DNA of 64,000 nucleotides. Source: Sistotremastrum niveocremeum HHB9708. Taxonomy: Eukaryota; Basidiomycota; Agaricomycetes; Sistotremastrales; Sistotremastraceae. The stretch covers positions 107,155 to 171,154 of the forward strand of contig KV419439.1 in the NCBI GenBank assembly GCA_001630475.1. The letters run 5' to 3'. The position numbers and the translations under genes are program-made. Of this stretch, positions 51,671 to 63,131 are shown in pieces; position 1 is the stretch's first letter; the number at the start of each line of letters is the position of its first letter. The notes under the pieces were generated by a model, which saw only the letters and a program-made list of their open reading frames with translations, was not told the DNA's origin and searched no databases.

Positions 51671-52977
51671 AGCGTGAAGAGAGGTGCGAGAGGTGCGCGA
51701 ACTCGAGTTCCAGAAGACTCGAACCTTGAGGCACGTCGGAGTTTCAAACCCGGGCGCTTTCGCCGTGCTCTATGACCGCTTCGCGACTGCGCTGCATTGC
51801 TATGCTCGAAATGCAATGTTCTATAGACTTTTCATCGTTATCTCTGATGCGTCTGGGGCCTCATTCCAAGAGAAATTTCTCCAAACTGCCTCGCGGTCTC
51901 AAAGCCAGCATCGCCACACCTGCCCATTCATTGACTGCAGCGATACAGGCACGGGGCATTGGCGGCCGTAGCACCATTACGATGCGTGGCATTCGCCTGA
52001 ACCATGAACCAGACGGCGATACATTCTCCAGCTATCATATACGTTGGATCTTCCCGTACCTACACCCGAGTTATCTTGGCCTTGCAGAACCATTCGTCTT
52101 CAGAGCCACTTCTGCTGTGTCGAATTTGAAGATTAAACGCCAAGCTGAGAAGACGCATGGCAATCTCTGCAGGCCTCTGTATACATGCGGATTTGCATCC
52201 GACACCCCCTACTCGCGCGATAGCGCTTCTGCTCTGGTGAGGTGATGACTTGGACCCGCAGATATTTGTCTTTGAAGCGATGATCGATCATAACTGTCAG
52301 TACTCATTTGGATGATATTGGAAGACCATACACGCTCTATACCGCCTTCCCATTCCCTTCTTCGATGCCACCAATGACACATCCGTCCAGGCCCTTCGCC
52401 GTCTCAACAGTGGAAGCTATCTAGATTGTGAGCTGAGATGGACGAGCCGCTTTCGACGGAGCCAGATCTGAAGCTCTACATGTTCTCAGTTCCAGAATCA
52501 GTTCTTTTCAAAGTTCATGAATAGAAGATCCTTGGAGTCAGCGACAACAAATTCAGGATATCTTTCGAATCCAACGGTTGGCGTCACATCAGTATCTTCA
52601 TCCAGCGACAGACAGACAGGACTTGGCAAGGTGGTCGATCATCATCATTCAGTTCCGATGCGACATAGTATACCTCACATCCTTCTACAGAACTAGAAGT
52701 AATCAGCGGGGTATTCGAACCTCAACTCCTTGCTCAGCCTCAGTGCCGCTCACTGCTCGTCATGCTCATATAGGCTTTCGTTTACTGATCTGGATGATCC
52801 AAGACCACTCCGCCGGGTGATTTCGTAACGAATATCTCTTGAAATGTACGACAAGAAATCTATTGATTTTCATACACAAATTTTATTCAACATATTTCAT
52901 CAACAACGAGCATATATCAACTAACCAAAAGTCCACGTCTTTCGACTTATTCTATCACTAGTACGAGCGATAGCAAT
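51671..52977. other. 1.3 kb region without a supported gene
   Basis: Between the F-BAR gene start and the INO1 stop. Plus-strand ORFs (51,772-52,245 and 52,578-52,820) have no recognisable domain and no start context. Short protein-like fragments around 52,320-52,480 are interrupted by stops and may be a relic. Confidence 0.4.
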
Positions 52978-54819
52978 TTACCAGATCCTGGTCTCAAGCA
53001 ACAAATCACTGCTTCCTTCCAAGCCAACGCATGCCTTCAAGAAAGTCTCCAACGCATTCCTCTGCCTGTTGAGCGAGTTGACGACGTCCGTGCCAGGCTT
53101 GACAAGAGGAGCCTTGAGCATATAAGAAAGAAGTGACAAAACGGGATAAAGAGGCTTGAAATCTCCGCTTTGCTCGGTGACGGGACGATATTGGATGCGA
53201 GTCAAGAGCTCGGTGAGGATGACGAGATCGAGGATGAGAGGAGTAGCGAGGAGGGAGTCTTCGCATTCGTTGAAGATGTTGATGGTGGAACGACCGCCCA
53301 TGAGGATCTCGGAGTGGTACTCGTCGATCGCGCGCTTGGAGTCGCCGACGGCGGGAACGTATTTGATGACGACGATGTGGTCGGGGTGTTCGCCCTTGGC
53401 GGCTTTCTTGTCTACCTTGCTACCTGCGGCGACTGTAAGGGAGTATGATCAGGATGATATTCATGAAGAATGAGGAAGGGAAACGCACCAGCGGAAGCAG
53501 TAGGGGGCTTGTAAAGCAAGCGATTGCTCTCCACCATGTCGTCGACGACGCTACTCTTACTAATCTCCTTGCTCTTGAACTGCGCCTCCTGGCTCAAGTT
53601 GTAACCATCGTTGTTACCGAGATGGTTGTAGCTAGCGATGCTGAGAGGCTTGATACCGGCGTTGACAAGGAACTCGGCGAGGACACTCTTGAGTTTGGTC
53701 TGACCACTCTTCAAGTCGTCACCACCGATGAAGGAGTTGTGACGCTCGGCGAGATCGATGACACCGGGAACGAAGGTGTTCTGAGGAGCGCCGTTGACGA
53801 AGGGGGCGTTCTCGAGGATGGAAGCTACGGCGAAGACGGTAGATGGGGAGACTTCGGAGTGAGAGTCTTTGATAGCGGCGAGAAGGTTATCGGCGGTATC
53901 GTTGACGCCAGCGATGATGTCGCTGTAGCGCTCGGTGTTCGCAGTCCAGAAGACAACAACACGATCCAAATCGTGCTCAGCCTTGAACTTGCGGATATCG
54001 GCCCGAATGTGCTCCAGATGAGCGAGCTTATCGGAACCTGAGATAAGGTTATCCGCACGGGCTTCTTGATTGGCGGCGATGAAATCGGGATAGTAGATGG
54101 AAGGGAGAGGCTTCCCGAGATCCTTCATCAACGGCATAACCTGTCTCTGGAGATCCCAATCGAGGACTTCGGCGCGAACCATAGCCTCGTCCATGGGGAG
54201 GCCGGAGATGTCCCAACCTCCAAGGACGAGGTCGTTGGGGTGAACCATGGGGAGGATGTTGGAGATGGGGACGTGAACATCCTTGAGGGTGGTAGGATCG
54301 GTACCGAGGCGAACGGTGGATGCGCGGAGGAGAGATCCGATGTAGTTGGGGGTTTGAAGGCCGGACTTGGTACGCCAGGTGATGCCGTGACGGTTGGCGA
54401 GAATGGTAGCACAGAGAGTGGAACCATTGTTGCCTCCCAAGCCGATCATCATGAGACTATACAAAGAAAGATCGAGTAAGAACGATGTCGCATACGTAAA
54501 AGAGATGAATGACATACCCAGTCTTCTGAACCTTGACTTCGGTCTGGAACTCGTACGGCTTGACGGTGGGAATGACGTTGAGCTCGCCATTGGGACCTTT
54601 GACGACGTCAGCACCGCGGTTGCTGAACTTTGAGATGATGTGCTCGGGAGTGTACCGAGTGTTCTCGGAGTGCACAGTGATAGGTGCAGTCTGTCGAACA
54701 GAGGTGGGGTGGATGGGGATAATAGACTCGAGCTCAGAATCGGGGGTATTGAGCCCAGAGGAATATGCTACGCCGCTGCCGACGGTGTTGATGGTAGGAC
54801 CAGTAGCGTGAGGTGCCAT
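52978..54819 (-). CDS. INO1: Myo-inositol-1-phosphate synthase
   Basis: Exons 54518-54819, 53489-54456 and 52978-53432 give 574 residues. Signatures include the NAD-binding [84 protein letters not shown] and [14 protein letters not shown]. The enzyme converts glucose 6-phosphate to 1D-myo-inositol 3-phosphate using NAD, the first committed step to inositol and phosphatidylinositol. Length and motifs are normal for the family. A 30-residue low-complexity N-terminal extension precedes the catalytic fold. No clear inositol-response element (CATRTGAAAT) was seen in the ~800 bases upstream. Confidence 0.97.
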
Positions 54820-56627
54820 GGTAGTTGGATGGATATATCAAGTGGATTTAATTGACGAAGGTGTTGGTGGATATCAATTCCGATTCAAAGGAGCAGCGGC
54901 GTGCTTCTTTCCTCTGTGCGTATTGTGGGTGCTTGAAAGCTGGTTCGAGTACATACAACGATGGAGGAGTATGTAGCAAGAAGGGGTTTGGGTTTACGAA
55001 GAGCGGTGCGATACGCGACTTGGAGGCAAGAGCAAAGGCAAAGTTAACTGGGGGCGCGATGGAAGGGGCGAACGAGGAGAAAGGCCGTTGGGGGCAGACT
55101 TTATAGCAACACGAAGGAAATGGAACGATCACCCCGAATATTTGTTCAAACTCCGGTCTTTATCGATGCCCGGACCCGGCCGATCTGCCGGGCTCAAACC
55201 TCCAGAAAAATTGCCAGAAAAACGCAAGTTCAGGGCGACGAAGACAATTCGAGGACTTCCACAAAAAATTGATAAACGCTAGCTCGATATAAAAGGAAAG
55301 AAATTGAGCGTTTGGGTTCACGGATGAAGCAGCCGAGCGCCGGTGCGCTAGCTCCCTGAACCGGCCCGAAGATTCAGCATACGCGGACCCACGAGGGTAC
55401 ACGAAGCCGAGCCTCTTCTTTTCTTGGGCCTTCCCCCGAGCATCTTATCGCACGAAACAATACTTGCCAGCACTCGCGGAAGCGCAGCTTTGTCGATCAA
55501 ACCCTCGTTTTCTGAGGCCGAGGGTCGAGGATCATCAGGGCCGCAGGAAAGCCTTCCTGGTGCTCGGTGAACGGTGAGCCACAGTGTCAAAAAGGTATTC
55601 TGTTGCTGCGTATCTCTGAGCTCGCTTCGAAGTGAGGCACCGATTGAACGAAGGACACAAGAATCAGGTTTTATTTCTCACCAAAGATTCAAGCTGGTAT
55701 TACTTTGACTATATTAGTATTTCTTCTGCGAATTGAGAACAGGGACGGGGTTCCGACACGATGCCACTTATTACGCTTGCATTGATAAAAAACCAGCACA
55801 CCATATCAACTAATGATGTTTATCGGGTAATCGGCAAGACCGAAAGCCTCGAAACTTCACGTTGCCGCCCTATAGGCGAAGAAGACAGTCTGAAGACTCC
55901 TATTGTTGCTCAGGACCTGTAACACGCTGTCAACTCATTCTGGCTACATCCTTGATCGATGACAACGTTCTGACCAAAATGCGTTAATCGGTTAATGTCC
56001 ACTCAATAGCGGCCCCTGAAAGACGTGACATGTAGATCGGCAAACAGCCTCGTGCTCTTGCCTGGCTGTTTTGTTCACGACTCAAAGACCCCCATTTGAT
56101 GAAAGTTCGTATGTGAGTTATCCTTCCTTTGTGGTTCTCTTATCTATAGCGGATAACAGCATCGTCGATAACTTATTGCGTCCTGGCATGGCAAAGCAAG
56201 CTTGTGATTCTCAAAGGCCTTAAGGCGAACAATCAACTTCTTGCGTAAGGTTTGGCGTAATCGGGGTGCATAGTCCATCAAAAAGCATCGTACGGTGCGG
56301 TATAGGTACATTCCTCACTCACTAATTCCGAGGTCAGATCGGCGTCAAATAGATTACCCGGCTCGAATATACAGTAAACCCGGGACCACGTCTGAGTAGC
56401 TGATCATTTAGGAATCAATATCATCCTACAAGACTCGGAAAGACGGTGTTGATTGGTTTGAAATTTGGAGATTATCAGAAAGAATGAGGGCATTTGAAGT
56501 TTGAAAGATGTTTACAGCCTGAGCGGATCGAGATACCGGGGGATTTGTATTGTAGGCTTGCGATCATGTGATCAATCAAGAATTCCCTCAGTACGTTCAT
56601 CAAGTAGGAATCGCATCGTTCAGAGAG
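54820..56627. promoter_or_regulatory. INO1 upstream region and spacer
   Basis: 1.8 kb. The part next to 54,820 is the INO1 promoter. ORFs inside are short and unsupported. Beyond ~55,600 nothing was recognised up to the edge of the right duplication arm. Confidence 0.4.
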
Positions 56628-56821
56628 GCAACAATCCGATGCATCAACAAAGAAACCAAAAACGCGTTTTCGTTCAAGGCGTCCAATGGGATCAAACCGT
56701 CGGGATTCGGAACTCCTCTTTTGCTCCCGCGCCTCGCTCGTTCGTGAGGCGCTTTTGAAATACGAAGCTCGTCGAAACTTCGTCTTCAAGGACTCTTCCT
56801 CTCTTCTCAAAGGAACCTGCG

Positions 56822-58298
56822 ATGTTACAAAAACGAAAAGCACAAAAGCCCGAGGAACCGGATAACACGCAATTGGTCGTCTATACGCCTTTCGGCCCAC
56901 GAGGTCGTACTATTGTTCGTAGGCATTACATTCCGCTCATGAACGACGATCTATGATTCTAACTCGACTCGCATGGCTTTAGGAAGATGAACGAGACGCG
57001 TCCAACGTTCTCACTTGGCTCGGAAGTGTCTTCGGAAAAGACAACATACTCGCGATCTACGCGAAGAAAACAGTGCGCGCCTCACTCTCTCTCGTTCTTC
57101 CACCAAGCTGATTATTCAAGAGGATCCTAACATCATCATAGAAGTCCCTAAAGAACTCGACGTAGATGATAAACTTGGCGCACACCCTTGGTCTTCATTC
57201 CTCGACCCATGCCGTCCGGAGGAAAGACATCAAATATCGTATATATTCAAATTCAACTGGTCTTCATTCGTATTCACAAGTCTCCGTAAGCTACCTCCTA
57301 TCTTGACGTCTCGATCCTGAATTAAAATGTATAGAATTGGTCGACGTATACCCCCATCGATACAACCCACCTCCTCGCCCCCGAATACGACCGCAATCCT
57401 CATATCCCCCTGCGCAATGGGCCGAAATTCCAAAAAGCATGGGTCAAAGATCCTGGGGAATCGCATTACCAGAATCAAGACGACCACCACCACCTCCACC
57501 TCGTCTACCACCTCCTTCAGATCCACCTCCACCTCCATCAGATGAACCCCGCGGAGAGATCTTCATTCCTTATCGTAGTCTGATGAGCAGGGGCTTGCGC
57601 GAACTCATCGGTATCGACGGTATGGCTTCTAGCGAAGATGCGCAATCCCCTACAGCCACTATTGTCAAGAAAGAAGAACAAGAAGTCAAACGCGAACCCT
57701 TCGAAGCTTCATTACCTCCCCATTTTCGTAACCCTGATATGGAAGGAAACACGTTCTTCGTGCTCTTCGACCCGGTCGGTTTCGATCCCAACAGGCCATA
57801 CGATCTCTCCCTCGTCGTTGCATGGCTCGAACATCCTTTCGTCTTCGGACCGAATTCCATTGAGTCCTTCTGGGGTCGTATTCTTGTTCGTTTATGTCTT
57901 CCCGTATTGAGCGTTACAGCGTTGACTAAATTTAACGACAGGATAACCGAATAATTGTCCAATTTCGGGCTAGTCGTGGAAGAGGGTGGCATCATCTCAT
58001 CGGCGAACATCATTGGAATAAAGTATGGACTGCTTGTCCACCCGCTCGCCAGGATCGAGTCGCCGGCGTGTATGCCCTGAAGCCGGAACTGAGGAGTGCG
58101 GACATGTTAACTCGGGAACGTAAGCTCCATTTCTAAACGAGTGTCGAACCCAGCTGATCGTGCTCAACAGATTTTCAAGAACGAAAACCGGTCAGAAAGG
58201 CTGAGATTGAGATTCGGAAACCATATCCGAAACCATCTCTCAAGTCGCCTCCTGATTTGCGGAACATCGCTGTCAAGCAAATCACGCTATGTCCGTGA
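56822..58298 (+). CDS. Gene A, intact copy: lineage-specific protein of unknown function
   Basis: Six exons: 56822-56914, 56983-57072, 57123-57285, 57335-57885, 57942-58119 and 58171-58298 (400 residues, phases consistent). It begins MLQKRKAQKPEEPDNTQLVV, followed by DERDASNVLTWLGSVFGKDN and a Pro-rich part with runs of six and five prolines near residue 165. A conserved core follows: EIFIPYRSLMSRGLRELIG, ASLPPHFRNPDMEGNTFFVL, NRPYDLSLVVAWLEHPFVFG, IIVQFRASRGRGWHHLIGEH. The C-terminus is basic. I do not recognise the family. Two divergent copies with the same exon structure show it is, or was, a real gene, with this copy under constraint while the other decays. Confidence 0.8.
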
Positions 58299-58544
58299 CA
58301 TACAGTAATATTTGTCTTGGGCTCCCCTATATTCAATTTTCGTACACCTGTATCTTTCTTGATTTGTTTCTTGGTCTAAAGCTCAGCTACATTGTATTTA
58401 TACGCGATATCTGTAAACTTGGGTCTGTTCTAATTACATCTAAATTAGAGCTGAAGCTCACAAAGAATTTCGAGCCAGCAGATGGGTCCAATAAGTATCT
58501 CTTCACCAGATCGACACCTTTCGTTCTAGAATTCTATATTTGGA

Positions 58545-58960
58545 TTCACTATCGCGGAAGCAGATGTCGGAAACCGGAATGCACCGCCTCTCCAAACACA
58601 AGGGGATTATAGCATAAAGAGGCGAAAACCCCGTTTATAGGTTTCCTGCACATATGTACCGTAACGGCGGGCGAGGTAGCTTAGGCGGAAGAACGCCATG
58701 TATCACAGGGCAGAGTAACTGGATGTCGCGACCCAGGTTCAACTCCGTCAAGCCTCCGTGGGGAGGTGCTGATACATGGCCGACGACTGTCCTGTGTGAG
58801 ACCGTCTGCCGGTGGACGAGTCACGGCTTCTACTTGAAAACGCCGAACTGGGACCATCTCATCCTTAGGGGTGACGCCTGATCCGTGGGGATTGGGGTAG
58901 TGGGACCACTAGGTGAGGGAAGTCGGGATTCTCGTCTGTTACTCCTTCTTTTTTAAATGT
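58545..58960. other. Hyperconserved spacer block, right-arm copy
   Basis: Lies between genes A and B and is ~97% identical to 38,940-39,380. It includes a 75-codon ORF (58,654-58,881) starting MYRNGGRGSLGGRTPCITGQ. Between arms that ORF has 7 base changes, of which 3 alter residues. A pol III A-box-like TAGCTTAGGCGG (58,677) and a perfect B-box GGTTCAACTCC (58,736) are spaced about 60 bases apart, but no cloverleaf forms. The hairpin TAGTGG-GA-CCACTA occurs near 58,898. It could be a small coding gene, a non-coding RNA, a SINE-like repeat or recent gene conversion. Confidence 0.5.
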
Positions 58961-59327
58961 TATATTTCTGGTGATAGCAATGATTTTTCTCTGTATGATG
59001 CGCGCGAATGGCTTTGGCTTTGGTCTGGAAATCGAGTGCACAGTTTTGGTGACATTGTGTACTTGGCAGGCGTAAATATCGTGACACCGTCGCTGGCATC
59101 CCCCCTTCGCGAGGAATTTTACTTTGGATCTTATATTATTCGAATTCATGGAACCACAAGCCTATGATACTCTACGCCCAAGATCACCTCATGAGCTGCT
59201 ACAGACGTCGCAACCTCGAGGACTTTTGCCGAATTTTAGCTTCCGATCAAGGCCGATCGCGGGCGCCTACGGCTACTTGAGGCCGGCAACCCGGAAGCGA
59301 AACGACTGTACAGTCAAAACGGTCAAC

Positions 59328-60283
59328 ATGTCGACGAACAGTCGCGTCGATACCTTCAGCGATCTTCCAATCGACGTACAAAGGCTCATCGTCGAATCTG
59401 CCGCTCAGAGAGGAAACAAAGCTTGCCTAAATCTCAGTCTGGTATCAAGAAGTTTCGCAGTATGGTCCGTCCTCATCCTCTCTTCTGTTAACGTTCAGCA
59501 ATCCAATATTGATCAGAATAAATAATGCCCAGGGTCAAACCAGTCCTATACTCCGTCGTGAAAATCATGAAATACACAAAACTCTGTTCATTCATGTCAA
59601 CAGCTCAATCCGTATCATCCACCGAATCGTCTTTGTTCGCCCTGGTGAAGCACCTATATCTCGACACACCAGTGGAGTTAGATACCGGAATCCTAAGTCA
59701 ATGTACATCTCTCCAAGACTTGGCCATCGTAGGCCTAGGATCCGATCATTGGAACGGCCCATCACCCCGAATGGATAATACATTCTGGTCGGGGGATGTA
59801 TATCCTTCGCATGTCACAGTTTTCGATGCAGAGTGCCGCGCACTGCAAATTCATAAACTCCCTGCCCCCTCCATCCTTACCAGATGCACACATCTCGCAC
59901 TCGAATTCGCCTGGATCGATTTCCCCTCTTTCTCCTACCTCATCGAACGTCTTCCCAGCGTGACACACCTCGGGATTTACTCCACAAGCCTCCAATTCGT
60001 CGATGCCGACCAGCTTGGAGGGTTTTGCAAGAGGCATTCTTCGCCTCGTATGGTCGTTATAGCTGCTTCTCGGACGCGTTGGAATGCTCAGGATGAAGAT
60101 GTTGAGTTGCCGAAGGATAAGCCCTCAAAATTCGAGGCGGTAGACAAGAGAGTCGCGTTTATCAAATTGGCGGACCATATGAAGAAGGGTGCTTCTCGTG
60201 AATGTTGGGAAGCGAACGCCAGAGGACGAAGAGGCATTTGGGAGTACGGGAGAGCGCGACTCGAGCAACTCGGAAGGACTTGA
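59328..60283 (+). CDS. F-box gene B, intact copy
   Basis: Exons 59328-59464 and 59533-60283 give 295 residues. The start MSTNSRVDTFSDLPIDVQRL, then ACLNLSLVSRSFAVW, has the shape of a short F-box. The rest is a conserved module: SSLFALVKHLYLDTPVELDT, LQDLAIVGLGSDHW, ILTRCTHLALEFAWIDFPSF, LPSVTHLGIYSTSLQF, ACWEANARGRRGIW-type ending. These are degenerate leucine-rich repeats as seen in large lineage-specific F-box families of mushrooms. A role as SCF adaptor is inferred. It is the only undamaged one of three copies in the window. Confidence 0.85.
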
Positions 60284-60678
60284 CTTCGAAGTTCATGCCG
60301 CTTCGAATTCTTTACAAGTGCCCTCATGCGCATGACTCATGTACCTCCTTCTATTCGAGCTGTCGTCCTGAACGCCGCAGTTGTGACTTACGATGCCTGG
60401 CGGGTTAAGCCTTGGGTTAAGCATTTTCGAGATACACTCTTGATCGTCATCGTCTTCGATGCATCATCGAGATTTACGACCGATTCCATTACTTGTTCTT
60501 CCTGCTATAAATGCTGTACATCATAACCTGCTTGAGACTTCGCAAATAAACCGTTCAAATTCTGTCGATTGATCAGCGCTGATCACGAGCGCCTATGGTG
60601 CCGGCTGCTTGAAGCCGGCCATTTCGGGAGCGAAATCACCTTAGAAACGACCGTACAGTCGAAACGGTCAACGTGCCC

Positions 60679-62602
60679 ATGAACTGCCATGTAGAAACGT
60701 TCAACAATCTCCCAATAGACGTTCAAATGCTCGTCGTCGAATGTGCCGCTGAGAGAGGAACAAAAGCCTGCCTAAACCTCAGCTTGGTATCCAAGACTTG
60801 ATCCAAGAGTTTCGCAGCATGGTTCGTCTTTATCTATTCCCTGCTCTTCGCATTCAGTGATCCAACAATGACTCATAATTATCGATGGTAGGGTCAAACC
60901 AGTTCTCTATTCCGTCGTAAAACTGCTAAAATACACCAAACTGGGCTCATTCATGTCAACAGCCCAAACTGTACCATCGTCCGATCCCTCTCTATTTGCG
61001 TTCGTCAAACACCTCTACCTAGGTACACCGGTGGATCTAGATCAACAACTCCTCCGCCAACTTCCATCTCTTCAAGACCTCGCAGTCTTCAGCTTCGGAC
61101 CCGAGCATTGGGGAGGCGGTCCTCCTCCCCCAACCGATAACGCATTCTGGTCCGGAGAAGACCTACCGGCATACCCGCCCCATGTCACGATATTCGATTC
61201 TGAATGCCGTCTCCTCCAATCCTATAAACTCCCTGCCCCGTCCATTCTTCGAAATTGCACACATCTCCAAGGGGCATGCACCAGCAAATGCCGATACACC
61301 GGGTCAATAGGGTATAGGGCTGGGAGCTCCTTAAAAATATTTTCTGACATCAAAATTTTATTTGGTTCCGAAGGTCTCAACATGCATTTCAGGACAACCA
61401 AACAGTTTAGAGACCGGGCCATCGACGTTATCCATCATGGTATCAATTACTTGAGTTCTCCGGCTTCAAGGTCTATTGAGCCTGCTGACAAATTACCTTG
61501 CCCCAGCGGAAAGACACCGAATCGCGACTCGGACACTCCTTTGCATACCTTCAGATGATCAGCATGACGCACCCAACCAATAGTGACAATGATAAACTGC
61601 AATGAATTATGAGTGGGACTTCCTCCGATAGACACTTTACAGAGACACTCAGGAAACCAATGGATGAAAAAAAAATCGACCGGACAGTTGCTTCGACAGT
61701 TCTCAATATTCGCAAAGTAAGCAAGCAACAGATTGAGGCCTCCTGTCGACGTCCAACCGGAACAAAGGCTTGTGAACTCGGCACATGTATGCTCGAATGG
61801 CCTTACGGTACGAGCCGCGGCCAAGACAAAATTGATCGTTCACTTGTTGATCATATTTATTTTGCGATTTCTGTGAGATTAACTGGTATTGCCAATACCC
61901 TATCTTCTACACTAAACAACACTGCAAGCACACCCTACAATCAACTAGAAAAGCCCGAAGGCTGACTGATTCCAGAGCCTCGCTTTCAGCCTTAAAACAG
62001 CTGAGAACTGTCAAATCTCATTCAAAAATAATCATTTAGGACTTGTAGACATCTGTGGTATGTCTGGGGGCCGCTAAGGAAGTGTAAAACGCAGAAAATA
62101 ATATATATATTGATTTACGGAGGTTTTAAAATAGGTCATAGGGATTTGGAGCCCTTAAAAATATTTTCTGACATGGTGTCGGAATATTTTATTCTGCATA
62201 CCCCTTGCACATCTCGCACTCGAAAACACTTACCTCGACTTTTCGTCTATCTCTTACCTCATCGACCGTGTTCCCAGTGTCACACATCTAGGACTATACG
62301 CTCCATATCCCAGTCGCATTGGCCTTGATAAACTCGAGATTTTTGCGAAGCGACATGGGAAGCTTCGCGTGATTGTGATAGCTGCTTGTCGAATATGGTG
62401 GCATGGACGCGAGAGAGATGTTGAGTCGCTGAGAGATGAGCCATGTATTTTCGAGGCGGTGGACGAGAGGATTACATTTATCAAATTGACGGATCATTAT
62501 CGAAATGGTGCTTCTCGTGCATGTTGGGAGGCGAATGCTAGAGGACAAAAAGGCATATGGGGTCACGGGAGAGATCAGCTTCAACAACTTGGAAGAATTT
62601 AA
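60679..62602 (+). pseudogene. F-box gene B, third copy, doubly disrupted
   Basis: It is in tandem behind the intact copy. Exon 1 starts MNCHVETFNNLPIDVQMLVV. A 12-base insertion repeating TCCAAG brings in TGA at 60799-60801. Exon 2 (from ~60,894) is open with FVKHLYLGTPVDLDQQLL and LQDLAVFSFGPEHW up to RNCTHL. There a 940-bp element is inserted (61,268-62,207). The sequence resumes after the element as LALENTYLDFSSISYLIDRV and is open to the stop at 62,602 (GIWGHGRDQLQQLGRI). Apart from these two lesions the copy is well preserved. Confidence 0.9.
61268..62207. mobile_element. 940-bp non-autonomous hAT-type element
   Basis: Flanked by a perfect 8-bp target duplication CACATCTC (61260-61267 and 62208-62215). 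The paralogous F-box gene carries the single-copy empty site. The ends CAAGGGGCATGCA and (reverse complement) CAAGGGGTATGCA form 13-base inverted repeats with one mismatch. A direct repeat, TTAAAAATATTTTCTGACAT, occurs inside both ends (61,331 and 62,155). Eight-base duplications and short TIRs indicate hAT. No transposase motif is visible in the short internal ORFs. Confidence 0.9.
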
Positions 62603-62709
62603 TTTCAGGATTGATGAAATAACCTAATAGTTTATCTCGTAATCAATTTCAGGCTGGATTTCAGGTGTTATATATTGTTCCATCTGAGCAACTACTGTAC
62701 TAATTCTAT

Positions 62710-62945
62710 CTTAAGGCCCGGTCACGCGTCACACTGCAAAATTTTGGGCCCAAATTAAGGCCCAGTCACGCGTCACAAGGACTTTTGGGGCCTAAATTTT
62801 GGACAAAAAATGATATAAATATTATTTTTTCGCCCAGAGAGGAGATTTGGGCCCTAATTCTGGGTCTTGTCACGGCAGATTTTGAGCTTGGGCCCTTGGG
62901 CCTTAGCGTTCAAATTTGTCACGGTCACACCTCCAGGGCCTTAAG
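62710..62945. repeat. Small inverted-repeat element with nested GTCACGCGTCAC motifs
   Basis: Begins CTTAAGGCCC and ends GGGCCTTAAG, perfect 10-base inverted repeats. TTAAGGCCC followed by GTCACGCGTCAC is duplicated at 62,711 and 62,756. It is AT-rich in the middle with no ORF. No target duplication was found. Confidence 0.5.
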
Positions 62946-63131
62946 ATTCAATTAGTACAGTATTGCAATTATTGTGTATGCCGTAGCAGCTCCCTTAGTC
63001 GCGGACGCGAAGGCTAGTATCATTTGAGACATCTTGTCGATAATGTTATAGAACACTACTCGTTGTCTCAGGTACAACATTGCATATAGTCTGATTGCTT
63101 CCTCGCCCTGAGCACCGCCTGAGATCGTGAT

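Larger units (their letters stand above)
56628..60290 (+). repeat. Right arm of the inverted segmental duplication
   Basis: Matches 37,215-41,218 in reverse orientation. Both genes on this arm are intact. The arm is 3.66 kb, the size expected for the other arm without its MITE. Coding parts differ clearly between arms, the spacer far less. Confidence 0.92.

Noticed and set aside
53445-54041. Long plus-strand ORF of 198 codons
   Set aside because: It is the antisense of INO1; the minus strand has the full enzyme signature.
58665-58760. tRNA gene suggested by A- and B-box motifs
   Set aside because: The acceptor and T stems do not pair, so no cloverleaf. Kept only as a motif observation in the conserved block.
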